Positions 22,722 to 34,800 of a stretch of 64,000 nt of DNA are shown in pieces. Each line of letters opens with the position of its first letter. The first letter of the stretch is position 1. This DNA is from Hexactinellida sp. DTS-2022 (lineage: Eukaryota > Porifera > Hexactinellida): NCBI GenBank assembly GCA_028753945.1, contig JAPNXP010000002.1, forward strand, positions 7,688,001 to 7,752,000, written 5' to 3'. Below the pieces are notes generated by a model. That model was not told the DNA's origin. It did no database searches and saw only the letters and a program-made list of their open reading frames with translations. The position numbers and the translations under genes were made by a program.

Positions 22722-23012
22722 GCCGTATGAGTCGGACCCACCGGACTCTATTCGGGCCATCTCGGCTCTCTCCGGCCCATTGCCGCCTCTAACGGGCCCA
22801 TTCCCCGCTCTACCTGCCCCATTCCAGGTTTATCCGACCCATTCCCGGCTCTATTTGCCCCATTTCCGCTCTATCCGGGCCATTCCCGGCTCTACTCGGC
22901 CCATTTCAGGCTCTACCTGCCCCATCCCGCTCTATCCGGCCCATTCCCCGCTCTATCCGGCCCATTCCCGGATCTATCCGACACATCCCGGCCCATTCCC
23001 GGGCCCATTTAA
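22722..23012 (+). repeat. GC-rich ~21-23 bp minisatellite
   Basis: About 13 diverged copies of CTCTATCCGGCCCATTCCCG. Strong local GC rise in AT-rich surroundings. It yields a proline-rich open frame (22717-23037) that I regard as a by-product. Confidence 0.85.
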
Positions 23013-23416
23013 ATTTGCTCTACAATTTGTGGCATAAACTAAATCAACCACATAACTATGGGCAGCCACATAAAACAATGCAAAAATGGTAGCATATTTC
23101 ACATACTATTATAACATAAAGTTATTTGAAACGACTATGATTTCTATAATAAGATATTGTGACATCTGAAAAAATATATTAAGCATCATATTTCAATTGC
23201 ATAATTACACTATAGTATCAGGTTTCAATATACGCTAATTACAACAATATTACAATCACAACACACATTACACTTTTGAATTGTGTCAAACATTACAATA
23301 TATGGCAATGGTAACCATGGAAATGATATAGAGTCAGAATTCCAATGTGGAGATGATAAAATCAAAGATTTATAAATATGGATCTTTTTTTCATCATAAA
23401 AACAATGATCTACTAC
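23013..23416. other. AT-rich interval, nothing recognised
   Basis: No convincing frame, repeat ends or array between the minisatellite and the hAT MITE. Confidence 0.5.
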
Positions 23417-23583
23417 CATAGGCGTCGTAAACCGCCCGGGTGCCCGGAAATGTCCGGGCGGGCCGAAGGGATTGTCCCCATGCTACTAACACTATACTCC
23501 GAGTTTACCCGGAGTTTACCCGGACATTACCCGGAATTTCCGGGCGGCCCGATGGATTGACCGTTGCATTTACGACGCCTATG
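23417..23583. mobile_element. 167-bp hAT MITE with perfect 8-bp TSD
   Basis: Terminal inverted repeats CATAGGCGTCGTAAA / TTTACGACGCCTATG, flanked by TCTACTAC at 23409-23416 and 23584-23591. Interior is GC-rich with CCGGGCGG-type inverted blocks and two GAGTTTACCCG copies. Shares the terminus CATAGGCGT with 1259-1696. Confidence 0.92.
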
Positions 23584-23591
23584 TCTACTAC

Positions 23592-24685
23592 ATCAGGGCA
23601 TTGAGATACCAAATTTCAAAAAGATCCAAGTTATTTCGAAAAATGACCAAATAAGGAGCTATATTATGACGCATAGGTGCATTCCTATTGACCAAAAAAT
23701 GGTTTTACCACCTAGCATGAAACAAGACATGCCTAAGAATAAATTAGCAAGAACAAAGATATTTTCCTCGAAATGTTATTTCCACTGAAAATCACTATTT
23801 TCGTCTTCTCGGCGATACCGTTAACTAGCATACCTGTCAACCTATTTGAATCATATCACTCATAGGGCTCATTTCCCCCTGCACATTGGCTAAAAATCCC
23901 GGTACACGTATCAAAGATTTATCGCTCGCTGCGTTAGCTCGTCTATTATTTCGGGAATTAAGAAAGAAAGATCAAAATTATTAATTTAGAAAGATGAAGC
24001 AATTAATTATATACTGTACAGGGATTCTCTAAACGATTAGTTATACACATAAACCAAGTTTATGTAGTCAATGCAGAATGGATGGCAGAATAAACTATCA
24101 TCATTGTATATATTTTATGCATTATTTAACTCATAATCAGTTTAAAAATTAAAACCCAATACAAATGGAATAAATTCATTTATGCCTTTACAGAACACCC
24201 AAAATGGTTTAAATGTATACTATTGCATATTCCGCATGCTCTATAGATGGGGTATATTCACAGGAATTTTATTTCTGAAATTCCAATTACTTTAGGAAAC
24301 ATACCACCTTGCGCCACTTTGCTCCACTGACTTAATACAAAATTTAGTGGGAATTTCGTCACAATTTATAGCGGAATTATCTAATTTTTAATGCATAATA
24401 CTACATAACTTAAATATCGTATTATGTATATAGCATTGTTGATGAATTCATCAGTGCTATTATGCTGCTAGAAGCTTGAATATATAAATACAAATAATTG
24501 CTGTTCAAATACTTTTGGCCGGTCAGTGTATATAGGAAAACAGTATTACAATATAAATAAACAGATATTCTTCAACAAAGTACCAACCCAGTCCAACATG
24601 CGCCGTCGTCACAAAAAATATTATGCAACTATTTGAAGATTTCAGTACAAGGAATTATTGTAGTTATAGTGATACATAAATTATA
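23592..24685. other. Interval with repeat fragments only
   Basis: Contains the second copy of repeat P and, at 24440-24560, a block (ATTGCTGTTCAAATAC, then GTCAGTGTATATAGG) also present at 35300-35360. No gene recognised. Confidence 0.5.
24226..24320. repeat. Dispersed repeat P, copy 2
   Basis: Same orientation as 19408-19503: TTGCATATTCCGCATGCTCT, GTATATTCACAGGAATTTT, ACTTTAGGAAACATACCACC. Confidence 0.65.
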
Positions 24686-24828
24686 CTAGGATTAGACGTT
24701 TCTGACACATTTTCAAATTGTTGTAAATCTTTGAATCAGAAAAATGCAGTAATCATCATTCAAATAACTTATTTTGACTTTGAAGCTTTGAAAAATATTA
24801 GTAAGATTCAGAAACGATCTAATCCTAG
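24686..24828. mobile_element. 143-bp TA MITE
   Basis: CTAGGATTAGACGTTTCTGA at the left is the inverted repeat of TCAGAAACGATCTAATCCTAG at the right (first 20 shown positions match with one or two differences), with TA on both sides (24684-24685, 24829-24830). Confidence 0.75.
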
Positions 24829-25113
24829 TATAGAGAATATCTATGCATATGTATTGAATAAACATGGAATAATCAACACTTTAACTTCTGTGTTTTTATT
24901 TTAGACCTGCGCACATATTTTCAGTCTAGTATAAGAATTTAATATTACGTAATATGGAACTATACTCAATCCCTCGAGCGAATTTTATTCGAATTCAATT
25001 TAGATTGCGGATTTGTTATCAGTATAGATAAGGCGAAAACTGATATAAGTTTGGATTTGATTGGAGTTTTTTTCTGAAGTTGAGCTTGGAGCCTTAATTG
25101 AATTCTCCCTTTA

Positions 25114-25326
25114 GAGTGTAAAGTGGATGGCACAGAGACAGATTTGACAGTTCCATTGTAGTCTGAGTTGAACAGCATCTATGAGAAGTTCCATGACAAA
25201 GTCGGTCATCCCGGAATATATACGGCCCTACATTCAGTTCAGCAAAGATATACACGGGCAATCGTTTCCCAAGACGTTAATTAAAGAATATGTGAGTTTG
25301 ATTATCCGGGATACCTTCCTAAGTAG
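25114..25326 (+). pseudogene. LTR-retrotransposon integrase zinc-binding (H2C2) fragment
   Basis: The plus frame reads ELNSIYEKFHDKVGHPGIYT, ALHSVQQRYTRAIVSQDVN, stop, RICEFDYPGYLPK, stop. The FHDKxGHPG pair of histidines, the Y-x11-D spacing and the RIC cysteine match the Integrase_H2C2 domain of Ty3/gypsy-like polyproteins; the second cysteine is replaced (EF where EC is usual). Two in-frame stops (one at 25156) and no flanking reverse transcriptase show a dead fragment. Other open frames here (24966-25178 on -, 25181-25372 on +) are shadows. Confidence 0.7.
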
Positions 25327-25533
25327 CAAGTGGTTTGGTCATGGCTTGCCATTTACAGTGACATTATTATAAAGGAAAGTCCATATTTGTCCGGATCACT
25401 TCTGGATTTTGTTCATAATATATACAAATTTCCTACCTATCTCGTTTCAGTTGAACTTTCTAAACAATTGATGTTTTATTAATGTATATGTTGCAGTCCA
25501 AATGCGTTTCCAATCTTATTTATTCATCATGGG

Positions 25534-25715
25534 CAGTGTTTTCTTTAAGGATTTGCATAGATGGCTCTAACAAAAATTAGAGGGCCTCACCCAACAATTA
25601 GAGGCCCTCACTCTACATTTCCTGATATTGAGTACTTAGCACGTTAAAAATTAGAGGCCCATTGAGAAAGATAGAAGCCCATTTTGGGCCTCTAATTTGC
25701 CTAAAAAAAACACTG
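25534..25715. mobile_element. 182-bp hAT MITE
   Basis: Ends CAGTGTTTTCTTTA and complementary AAAAAAAACACTG; flanks ATCATGGG (25526-25533) and ATCATGCG (25716-25723) differ at one base, an aged 8-bp TSD. The interior has four copies of AATTAGAGGCCC in both orientations. Confidence 0.8.
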
Positions 25716-25954
25716 ATCATGCGTATTTTTAATTCACTGTAAATAAATTGAATATCTAATTAGCTTAATGAGTAGAAATAGAAATACACCTCTGTATAAT
25801 TTGGAAATTGAGATCTATTTAAAAATTAAAATGATGAATCCAATCGTAACTGAAGACAAATCTAAGAGTTGTATACTACAAAGCAGAAATGGTGACTCGT
25901 GAAAGAATGATATAATTTGACACAGTTTCTATTATTCATTTATGATTGAAGCTA

Positions 25955-26147
25955 GTGTCCTTTTGTCCGAATTTCAGAAGGATTTTGGGACGTTTTGTAC
26001 TTTCCTGACAAGAATATACATTAGAATGTTCTAGAAATTTTTATGATGACTTTTTATGTGCTTCCAGTCATGCCGATATATAAATTGGAGTGTTCTGATT
26101 AACTTTGTAGAGACGTTGTATAGAAACTGGCCATATTTAACTTCCTG
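25955..26147. mobile_element. TTAA element family J, partial copy J2
   Basis: Matches the right arm of J1 (58400-58567): GGACGTTTTGTACTTTCCTG, ACTTTTTATGTGCTTCCAGT, AACTGGCCATATTTAACTT. It is broken near its end by B2, inserted at a TTAA (26148-26151). Confidence 0.7.
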
Positions 26148-26151
26148 TTAA

Positions 26152-26815
26152 CTGTAGACTGCCGGTGTGATTTTCAGGAAAATAGCAAACACTGTATTTC
26201 TTTGTATTTAATATTTAGAACCTATTAATTTGAAATCCTGCAAATGCACAATAATATATCAACATTCTAGAATTTTTGAAAAAATTTACTAAAGGATTTC
26301 GACAAAAGGTGATGACACATACTTTCTCTTTAAATCGATATAATGCCGTTAACATGTGAGTAATCCTTTGTTTCTAAACTTAAACAATGACGACTATCTA
26401 ATTAGTTATCATATATCAAAAATTGATCAAATCCGGGAATGTTACATCATTTTAAAGAAATCGACAAATTTGTTTTTAATGAACCATGGATTACGAATAA
26501 ATACAAATATTTGAGTTATAAATATCACAACTCTGTATTAGTCAAACCAAATATCCTTAATGGATATTATTTAGTCTGATATCATCTTTTGGTTGATTCT
26601 ACAGTGAAATTATAACATTTAGAATTTACAAAAGCAAGTGGCAGGCAAGTGAAGCATTTCACCTTTATGCTACGTCATCATACAATTTCTGAAATTTTTG
26701 ATTTTTGGACAAAATGGATAGAGGGTGCAAAATCATGTCTAAATCCGAATTTTTATGAAATTTGAATAATTTGATCTGCCTGTTTTCCACCTGACACAAC
26801 GTTTATCAGTTAGCT
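26152..26815 (-). mobile_element. TTAA element family B, copy B2
   Basis: Starts CTGTAGACTGCCGGTGTGAT after TTAA (26148-26151) and runs in reverse orientation to ACACAACGTTTATCAGTTAG. The expected outer 15 bases at the right end are missing, where sequence of element K begins. Confidence 0.75.
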
Positions 26816-28215
26816 AACGGTATCCCTTATAGGAAACTGATAAATCACTGTAGAACATGTCTATAGATTCTCTGAATACTTCTAAGTAATAACACAAGTT
26901 GATCAGCTTAAAAATAGCCAAGAATTTATTCATTCAAGTGCATATTGAATTGTTTTGACTAGGTATGGATTCTTTTAATATAAAGTTATGTGCGTCTATT
27001 CAATATAACATAGATAGTGTCAAGCTTCTATATAGTTTCTGAATTGTTCTAGAATGTTCTCTAGCTCAATTCAACTATATAAAAGCAATATCTTTCGGAG
27101 CTATTTCGAATAAAATGAGATTTCGAAATTTCTTCAACGAATATGAGGGGGACAACGTCTGAGGTAGGGATATTTGAATATTTATTTAGTTTTGAGATTG
27201 TTTATCTCTTATTAGTAGAATTATGGTGTTTTTTGCTTATTCAATCACTCGTAGCTAAATGTTAGTGGTCTAGAACTTGTAGAAATTTTTCGAGCTCTTA
27301 ACCTATCTTGATTTCGTCTAACTCAGTGACATTAGTCACCAAACACCGGCATTTATATTATTTTGAGAAAAAGGCCGCAAAGAATCCCCACACGATTAAA
27401 TTTACGAAGTAGTATTCGATAACTATACCATCTAACTTAAAAAGGATTATTGATGTTACTAGGAAGTTGGAACTAAGCTCTAGCTTATTATTTAATTTCA
27501 AAGTTCATGGTTTCATTTCTGAAATGACACCACCATATATGGGTATGTAAATTTATAGAAGTGTGACCATTTGATTATGAGTCTCATTTGTACTTTCAAT
27601 GAGTTTGTAGTAGGATATTGATGTGAATAGAATGTTAGAGCTAAACTCTAGAGTTTATACTTTCGTTGATATAGATTTTGCTGTGTCATCAAAATTGGGC
27701 ACATTGCATGCCCATATAGGGATCATTTTGAAAACGGAGGGTGTTAGGGTCCCAAAATGTATTATGCACGTATAGGAAGTTGTGTATTGCGAGCATTTTG
27801 AGACGTATATGTTGATGCTAGCTGCTCGGGTGCCTGAGATAGAAAATGGACAAGAAAACGTACCCTCGAATGAGATTATAGACCATAAATGTTTAGATTT
27901 TCACTTTTTGCGAATTTTTTTTGATCAATTGTTGTTTATTTTCGTCATTGATTGCTAGGATAGAGTTATGATACCCCCAATCTTACCATTGTTGAGGAAT
28001 ACAGTACTGATAATAGTTCAAAGTGGAGAAACCCGTGATACGCTGTACAAAATAGCTAATAACTCTGAAAATACGCGTGGACGTGGCTCAAAACCATATA
28101 CAAACGTTAGTTATGGTCCTTCGGCAGTGTTTGGTACAAAAAAAAAAATTAATTTATGTTGTTTTTTGGAGAGAAATTTCGATTTCTTTCCCTATAAGGG
28201 ACACCCTTAGGCAGC
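26816..28215. mobile_element. Candidate TTAA element K (~1.4 kb)
   Basis: Right end CCTATAAGGGACACCCTTAG-GCAGCCTACAG is followed by TTAA (28216-28219); the left side shows the complementary GCTAACGGTATCCCTTATAGG near 26812-26832. The interior (27480-27790) is homologous to part of F1, including CCATATATGGGTATG and an AAAATGTATTATG block. Boundaries are approximate on the left. Confidence 0.5.
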
Positions 28216-28699
28216 CTACAGTTAATTTACTGAATACTGGATTTTTTGACTTTTACATTGAAGTACTAAAGCAAATACTCCATAAATTCCAGGCTATTAT
28301 ATATATGGTCTGAATATAATTTTGCAAGCACTTTGGAAATAACAAACAATTGGTGCATGTGCTACATGGGGAAGAAGGTGAGAAATGTCATTTTTTGAAC
28401 TTTTTTTGACAATTTCCATTGCTTCAAATAAAAAAATATGTTCTGAACATTTACAGGTCTGCAGTGCTTGCAAAATTTAGTACTCGTGGTAATGATTAAT
28501 CACGGAAATTATTGGAGTGATACGAATGATTTTCGTCGGACGAAAAATTCGATTATTCTGAATACTGCAGTGTTACTGACAAGGAAGCCAAAAATAAGGT
28601 TATTCAATCACATGACAAAAATCGATCTACGTAATTTTTTGAAGTATGCTTATAATCTTAGTTGGCATATTACAATTTATGTTTCAGGTATATCACTTC

Positions 28700-28760
28700 A
28701 CTTTTTGCATTATTGGTGAAACTACCCATACACCTAATACACATTTCGCGGCAAGCATTC
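28700..28760 (+). mobile_element. TTAA element family C, end fragment C4
   Basis: GAAACTACCCATACACCTAA through GCGGCAAGCATTC is the reverse complement of the left end of C1. It joins B4 through a TTAA (28761-28764). The rest of a C element is not recognisable to the left. Confidence 0.5.
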
Positions 28761-28764
28761 TTAA

Positions 28765-29431
28765 CTGATACACGTTGTGTCAGGTGAAAAACCGGTAGAT
28801 CAAATTATTCAAATTTCGTGAAAATTCGAATTAGGGATGGTTTTGTACTCTCTATCGATTTTATTCAAAAAATCAAAAAATCACAAATTGTTATGATGAG
28901 GTAGCATAATCCTGTATTGCTCCACTTGCCTGCCACTTGCTTTCTCTTATCCGAAATGTTAAAATTTCACCGTGGAAATACTCGTAAGAATATATTAGAA
29001 TAAACATTAACTATTTAAGAAATTTGGTTTTGCTAATATAGAGTGGTGATTGATTTAACTCAAATATATGTATTTTTTCGTAATCCATGGTTCATCATAA
29101 ACAGATTAGTCGATTAATTTAATGATGTGAACTTTCGTTTACTGAGGCGGATTTGTTCTAATCTTGCGATATTTTAACAAACAAGATAGTCGTTATTGTT
29201 CAAGTTTAGAAATAAAGGAACACTTACATGTCAACGGCGTTATATCAATTCAAAGATAATGTATGTGTCATCACCTTTTTTCAAAATCCTTTTGTAAATC
29301 TCTAAATAAATTCTAGCTAGTTGATATATTATTGTGCTCTTGTTGGATTTCAAAATAATTGGTTCTAAATATTAAATACAAAGAATTTCAGGGTTTTCTA
29401 TTTTCCTGAAAATCTCTAAGGCAGTCTACAA
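28765..29431 (+). mobile_element. TTAA element family B, copy B4
   Basis: CTGATACACGTTGTGTCAGG at the left lacks the terminal CCGTAGACTGCCTAA; the right end reads GGCAGTCTACA then TTAA (29432-29435). About 85-90% similar by eye to B7 and B8. Confidence 0.8.
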
Positions 29432-29830
29432 TTAATGAACCATATTCAAAAATCTAATCAATTTAAAAAGGAGGAAATAAAAGTGACCGTCCAATGAGCG
29501 AAAATTATATCAAATACCAATTCATTTTGTTGCTACATTGTGGGCACAGTGTTGAGAGTGACTGTCTAGTATATTTTAGCCCGCATACACTCTACAGAGC
29601 CTAAAGCTTACTAACTGAGAGCTCAGATGAGAGTGAGTTTCCAACATGCGAAGAAATATTTGAAAAATACTTTGTCTAATTTCACTTCATTATATTTTAA
29701 CGTGTCAATTCTTTTTCTCTTGTGTAAACTGGTAATATTATTCCCAATTCAACTTTTTCAGTTATTTCCTCATTGTGAAATTGGATATAGAATATAGTAA
29801 ATAATTATAAGCAATTGAAGTATATGTATA
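29432..29830. other. Interval without recognised gene
   Basis: No family-like frame. AGTGACTGTCTAGTATATT near 29559 faintly recalls the 116-bp satellite core, but too weakly to call. Confidence 0.4.
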
Positions 29831-30085
29831 CCGTATTCCCCGAATAAGCGTCCCGGCGCTTATTGTTTAGTGGGCCAAAATTATCCTGAAATTTTTGTTA
29901 AAAATCCAGAATATACTCTTTTGATCGATTCTAATGGTTTCTACTAACAGTATACCTACCGAAGTACCCAATTTAATGGAATAACTTTACAATGATGAAC
30001 TAATATGTATAAATTTTATCATATCAATTATATTTTCATTGTCTCCGCGCTTATTCTTTCACCTTGCGCATATTCGGGGAAATAC
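29831..30085. mobile_element. TA MITE family L, copy L0
   Basis: Starts CCGTATTCCCCGAATAAGCG after TA and ends GCATATTCGGGGAAATAC; the terminal CGG-TA of the right end is altered. The interior (GGGCCAAAATTATCCTGAAA, TGGTTTCTACTAACA) is the reverse complement of L1's right half near 48740-48840. Confidence 0.75.
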
Positions 30086-30443
30086 CGTTTACATTAATGA
30101 TTCGAGAAACTGAAGGGTTAAAAGATAGTTTTGGAACACTTCTGAAACCTTTGTCGATCCCAAATAAGTTGTGGTTCCCAATTAAATTTCCCATGTCTCG
30201 ATAATTTAATACGTGATATAATTTGTGAAGAATCACATAAATTGCCATAACTCTTATCCTAATAAAGCTAGAATCTTTCGATCTTATCACAATTTGTCTA
30301 TCTATTTCACGAAGAAAGGGTTCACACGATTTCATGAGTGTAAGAAGTTATTCATTATGGAATGATGACGTAATCGTTAATATTCACTTAATAAATTTGA
30401 TTTCAAAGATTCTACACACGTTAGAAATTATGAAACAATTTAA
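30086..30443. other. Interval without recognised gene
   Basis: A 94-codon minus frame (30051-30335) overlaps the L0 end and has no family signature. Nothing else seen. Confidence 0.4.
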
Positions 30444-31160
30444 GGTTAAATTACCCCACGGGAATGAAATCTCTTGTATTAATCTGTAATTGTTAGAAAT
30501 AGATCAAGGTACGATACAAAGCAATAAACAAAAAAGAAAATGTCTCAATATATTATACTTTTTATTTTTTGTCGGTTTCAATATTTGGCTAATACAAATC
30601 TCCCATAGGGCGATTTCAAAAAGTGGTGGTCGATATTATAGTGTAATTTGGCAATGCGGCCATCAATGTTTGTTATCAGAATCAATATTGAAAGATTATA
30701 AGCGTACGGAGTTGGTAGTCGGTTTACATTTTTGAATTATGACTCTGAAATTATTTTTCAAACATTTTATCAAATATCTCATAAAAAACATGACCTTTTT
30801 AATGATTTCTTTAGTTCAAAAGGTCGCAACTTTTTTTATTTAGGTCAAATCAAAATTCTAAACCAGTCACCTACAGCATATAACGATGATCTATGTGATA
30901 TATCGCACATAATATGTCTTTAGCTAATAATGATCTTGAGATCGACACACTTATCAGGTGGAGTCTGAAGAAATCCCCCTATGGGACTTTTGTATTACCA
31001 TAAAACTGCACGCCCCATAAATCGAATTTATTCAAAATAATTCGATTTCGTTTTCAGTTTCGATATAGCTATAATGTCTTCTATTATATATGTGAAAATT
31101 AAACATCTTACTTCAAAACGAAATTTATGTGTTTTTTTACATGAATCTGCCGTAATTTAA

Positions 31161-32391
31161 GGATGCTTGACGCCAAATTATCCGGTAATTAACTTCAAAA
31201 ATTTAAGTGTCGATTATTGTGAAATAACATGCAAAAATAACCTGGAATTCTGTTGGAAGTGCAAATTTTCAAAAATCTAGAATATTTTTGCTCAAAAGTG
31301 CACTATTAGTGACGTCATTTTTGATGACATCGGTGATTATGTGAACATTCCTCACATTTATCACCATTGATGGTTATTTCTGTGCATTTTGATACTAATA
31401 TCAGTTCATATATAACTAATATGTATCAACTGCACGGTGGAAAGCATATGGAGAATGTATACTTGAGGTTATGGGTTCGAATCTCTATGGTGACCATCTT
31501 TTTAATTATTCTGGGATATAAAGCAATTCAATTGAAAGGTTCCACAAATATACATGGTGCATGTACATAGTAGTTCAAAACATTGCTGGAATGAACTTTC
31601 TGTTGAATTTCGAACAATTCTCACAACCAATTACATCAAATTCCTTTTCCAGCTGGTGTCCCAAAATAAAGTGGACTTGCATAAATGGATAAATATCAAG
31701 TCATTTAGTTACGAACAATGACTGAATACATGTAAAGCTTATCGTACGAATACAAGCTTACATACTCCTTCCATACCGGGATGATCACCAATTGAAATGT
31801 ATCTATTATTAGTGGGAATAACCTGGTAAACTTTGAACGCTTGTATCTCAAAACTCATTTTTTCGACCTTCTCGGGATTAGTTGAGAAAAAATATTTAGC
31901 GGAATGACTAAAAAAACTCAGATATACTTGTATACACTATTGTCAATAAAAATGACTAGCTTGGGAGCGATTGTACAAGAACTAAGTGTTCTTTGAACCA
32001 ATTTGGAGTAAAATTGTCAAATTTTGACCGATTTTTGAGATAACAAGGGTCAAGCACCCACAGGATAGAAAGTAGGAACTCTACACTACCAAAGCTAGTC
32101 ATTTTTTCATTCCTAGTTGTGGGGAATATGTACAAAACTTTTCAGAACTTGCGCCACAATATTACACTCTGGATAATGCCGAGAAGTTTTGATTCTATAG
32201 TATTACGGGTATGAGAAGCCAAAAAAAATATTTTCACCCCCCCTGACAAAAATATAATTCCAAAAAATGATCTCAAGTGCTAAATATCTTAGTTAGGATA
32301 AAGGATCTTATGTTTATAGTGATTTACCATTGTTTGGACAAAACTATGGAAACTGCCCATTACAGCTAATGTTAACTCGCGTTCAGCATCC
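31161..32391 (+). mobile_element. TTAA element family C, copy C2 (1,231 bp), nested in A2
   Basis: TTAA at 31157-31160 and 32392-32395; ends GGATGCTTGACGCC and GTTCAGCATCC. Its first ~620 bp are a close inverted copy of C1's right half. The end at 32340-32391 differs from C1's left end, so C is heterogeneous internally. Contains AGTGACGTCATTTTTGATG. The 67-codon frame at 31367-31570 is mirrored in C1 but looks non-genic. Confidence 0.88.
31424..31496 (+). other. tRNA-like (SINE-like) segment in family C
   Basis: TGCACGGTGGAAAGC resembles a degenerate A box and GGGTTCGAATCTC a B box, about 35-40 bases apart as in tRNA genes. The same segment occurs in C1 (about 21228-21300, -). I cannot fold a proper cloverleaf: the T stem pairs only partly and no acceptor stem is apparent, so at best this is a tRNA-derived remnant. 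Confidence 0.3.
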
Positions 32392-32401
32392 TTAACCTTA
32401 A

Positions 32402-33071
32402 CAACCGAAGTTTCGGACTTTTGAAATCTACAGGTTTCTAAGCGACCTTTCTACCAGAATTTCATAAATATCGGCGCCTTAATATATGCATATTCAAAAT
32501 TTCTCCTAAATTTCTTTCTTTTTGTCAAGGTTAATATTGGCTTGTCTTTCCTTGACTATTTTTTCCCCAAACACTCGGAATATTTTTTTGAAAAAATAAA
32601 CTGTTCTTTAGACCAGTTGAGTTCAAAAATGTTATTTCAGAAAGATTATTCAATTTTCAGTCGAGTTAATCAAATATTCTGATTCAGAAAACTTGAATTA
32701 TCTACTGTACAAGTTTTCATAAGAATAACATGCTTCGCTAAACTTTGATGAGCTATTTACATAGTGCTTATTTAAGAAATATTCGTAACCACAAAATGTA
32801 TTTGAATTTTAGAAATGTTTGGTTTTCGATTCATGAGACTTCTAGGTACTCAATTGACTTCAAATTTTAACTGTGTGCTATTTAAATAGTTTGGAACAAT
32901 TAGCAATAAAAAACAAGTCAAAATATGACCATGACTTTTTTCTCTATTTCCTGGTGTTAACTTTATGACTCCTTAACTAGTAAATGTGATGACAATGTTT
33001 CAATATTCAGACATATGATAGATTGATGAATTTTTGCAAAGCTCAACAAAGCTTTACTTAAAAAGTGAATA
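32402..33071. other. Interval without recognised gene
   Basis: AT-rich. GTTAACTTTATGACTCCTTAAC near 32960 resembles the outer end of family J, probably a fragment. Confidence 0.4.
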
Positions 33072-33582
33072 CAGTGGAACCCCGCGAATCGGGGCACCTC
33101 CGTCCAAGCGCTCAGCGCCCCGATACGAGGGAGTGCCCCGTTACGCGGGGTTCTAAGAGAACTCCAATATGTTTGTTTAAAACAATTAAATTAGCACCTA
33201 CAAACAAATCATACACATATAGTCAAAACCTAGAGTTAAGGATGATATTTAAGCATTACTACACATTACAATTTCACATTATACTATACCTACACTAGGA
33301 GTCACAAATCCAAGATATTCACGGAATTTTCTTTTTAAAAAAACTCCCTCGATTACCTCAGCCCAGGTCTCTAGCGTATGTGGGAACGCTTTGCGGCCAT
33401 GACAAAGAACACAAAGCTGCTTAAAAGTAAAGAAATGTTACTCAATAGAAAATTATCTTCGGTGGAGTGCCCCGATAAGTGAATGGCGCCCCGATACGCG
33501 GAGTTATTTTTAATGGAAAAAAAAACAAATTCCCAAACTACTGCCCCGATACGCGAGTGCCCCGATACGCGGGATTCCACTG
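33072..33582. mobile_element. Tigger-type MITE (511 bp), TA target
   Basis: CAGTGGAACCCCGCGAATCG at the left, CCCGATACGCGGGATTCCACTG (last 20 bases inverted) at the right; TA at 33070-33071 and 33583-33584. GTGCCCCGATACGCG is repeated in both arms. Open frames inside (33065-33298, 33371-33580) are not genic. Confidence 0.88.
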
Positions 33583-33639
33583 TATTGCAGAAGTTATAGG
33601 CCTTCAGGGATCTATAGGCTACGGATTCTTAACAATTTG

Positions 33640-34360
33640 AAACTCTGAGGAAAAGAGATAAATTCAGTGACACTAGTGAAAAATGATCAGCACACATGGT
33701 TTCCGATATGTAAATAATACATTCTTTAAGCCTAGGACGCACAGTTTTCGACATTGCCAAAAATAGTAGTGTAAATGTGACCAATTTTGATGACACATGC
33801 AAATATGTATCTCCTAAACGGGAGAGTCTAGAGCTTAGCTCTTTTCGTCTAATCACATTGATATATCTTCTCGAAATCATTGCAAAGTCAAAAATCACTC
33901 AAAACCAAAGGGTTATCTTGCTATAAACTCGAATGCCCATATGGAGGTGTCATGTACTATCTTAAGAGCGAAAATCCAAATTCTCAAGTAAACTAGAGCT
34001 CAGTTCTAACTTTCAGACTCTATCAGTGATTGAATTCTAGCAAGATGGCCTATTAAATTCCATCCCGAATCAATATTCCTTGTTGAGACTTGTCGAAAAT
34101 CGGCTCTGCCACCTGAGAACCAACATATCTAATTTTAGACTGCATCAATTTTTAAAGCTAGTTTGGGGGAACTTTTTCAAGTTATGATCCTGAGATTTGG
34201 AATACAGCACTATAATATGTGAACTCAGACCACATTATAATCCGATTGTCCGAATTCTTCCTTAATATACAAACTGGGGCCCATAGGTGCAAAAAGTGGC
34301 TCAAATGTGGGAAAACCGTCAGTCTTTTCTAAAATCGAGCAATATGATGAAATATTATAA
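33640..34360. mobile_element. Diverged F/K-type remnant
   Basis: GTGACCAATTTTGATGACAC, GAGTCTAGAGCTTAGCTC and GCCCATATGGAGGTGTCATG resemble stretches in F1 and K. No termini found. Confidence 0.45.
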
Positions 34361-34649
34361 TTTTTGATATTAGCACGCTCCTAGGGATCTAAAGGGGTTC
34401 ATGCTATAGTGGTTTAGACCAAATATTACAACTGTGAGCTTTTCAATTTTTCAATACTAAGCTTTTTGTACTATAAGATTCTATATTATGGGAGCTTAAA
34501 TCTAGAATTTCAAAAATAATCAATCATTAGAAGCCTTATATTATTGCACTAGCAGTTTTAATATAGCTAATACATTAGACCCCCTGTGTATATGAAATAT
34601 AGACATACTAGGATCAACCAATAGTATGTATTGGAAACTGACTAATTCT

Positions 34650-34800
34650 AATAAGGCGGAACCAGCGTTAAGTGTGGGTCTCTATTAGAGATATATTTTG
34701 ATACCAAACAAAGTGACTACGTCAAACAATATATCATCGGGAAGAGTATCCCCGCGTACTTGGCGTTAGGGCCTGTTGAAGTGTGGATATCACTAAGCAG
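34650..34800 (+). repeat. Diverged solitary copies of the 116-bp satellite monomer
   Basis: TAAGTGTGGGTCTCTATTAG, AAACAAAGTGACTACGTCAA-ACAATATATC and CTGTTGAAGTGTGG occur in the order seen in the 49.4-kb copies. Confidence 0.6.

Larger units (their letters stand above)
30444..32397 (-). mobile_element. TTAA element family A, copy A2, interrupted by C2
   Basis: Outer TTAA at 30440-30443 and 32398-32401. Left end GGTTAAATTACCCCACGGG (the family's right end in reverse). At 31157 the sequence GAATCTGCCGTAAT-TTAA is broken by C2; after C2 come TTAA and the last two A2 bases (CC), then the outer TTAA. So C2 entered 6 bp inside A2's terminus. Confidence 0.88.

Noticed and set aside
22717..23037. 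Proline-rich open frame of 106 codons
   Set aside because: By-product of the 21-23 bp minisatellite; no start context, splice sites or family features.
31367..31570. 67-codon frame present in both C1 and C2
   Set aside because: Conserved because the element is duplicated; no protein features and it ends at arbitrary places.
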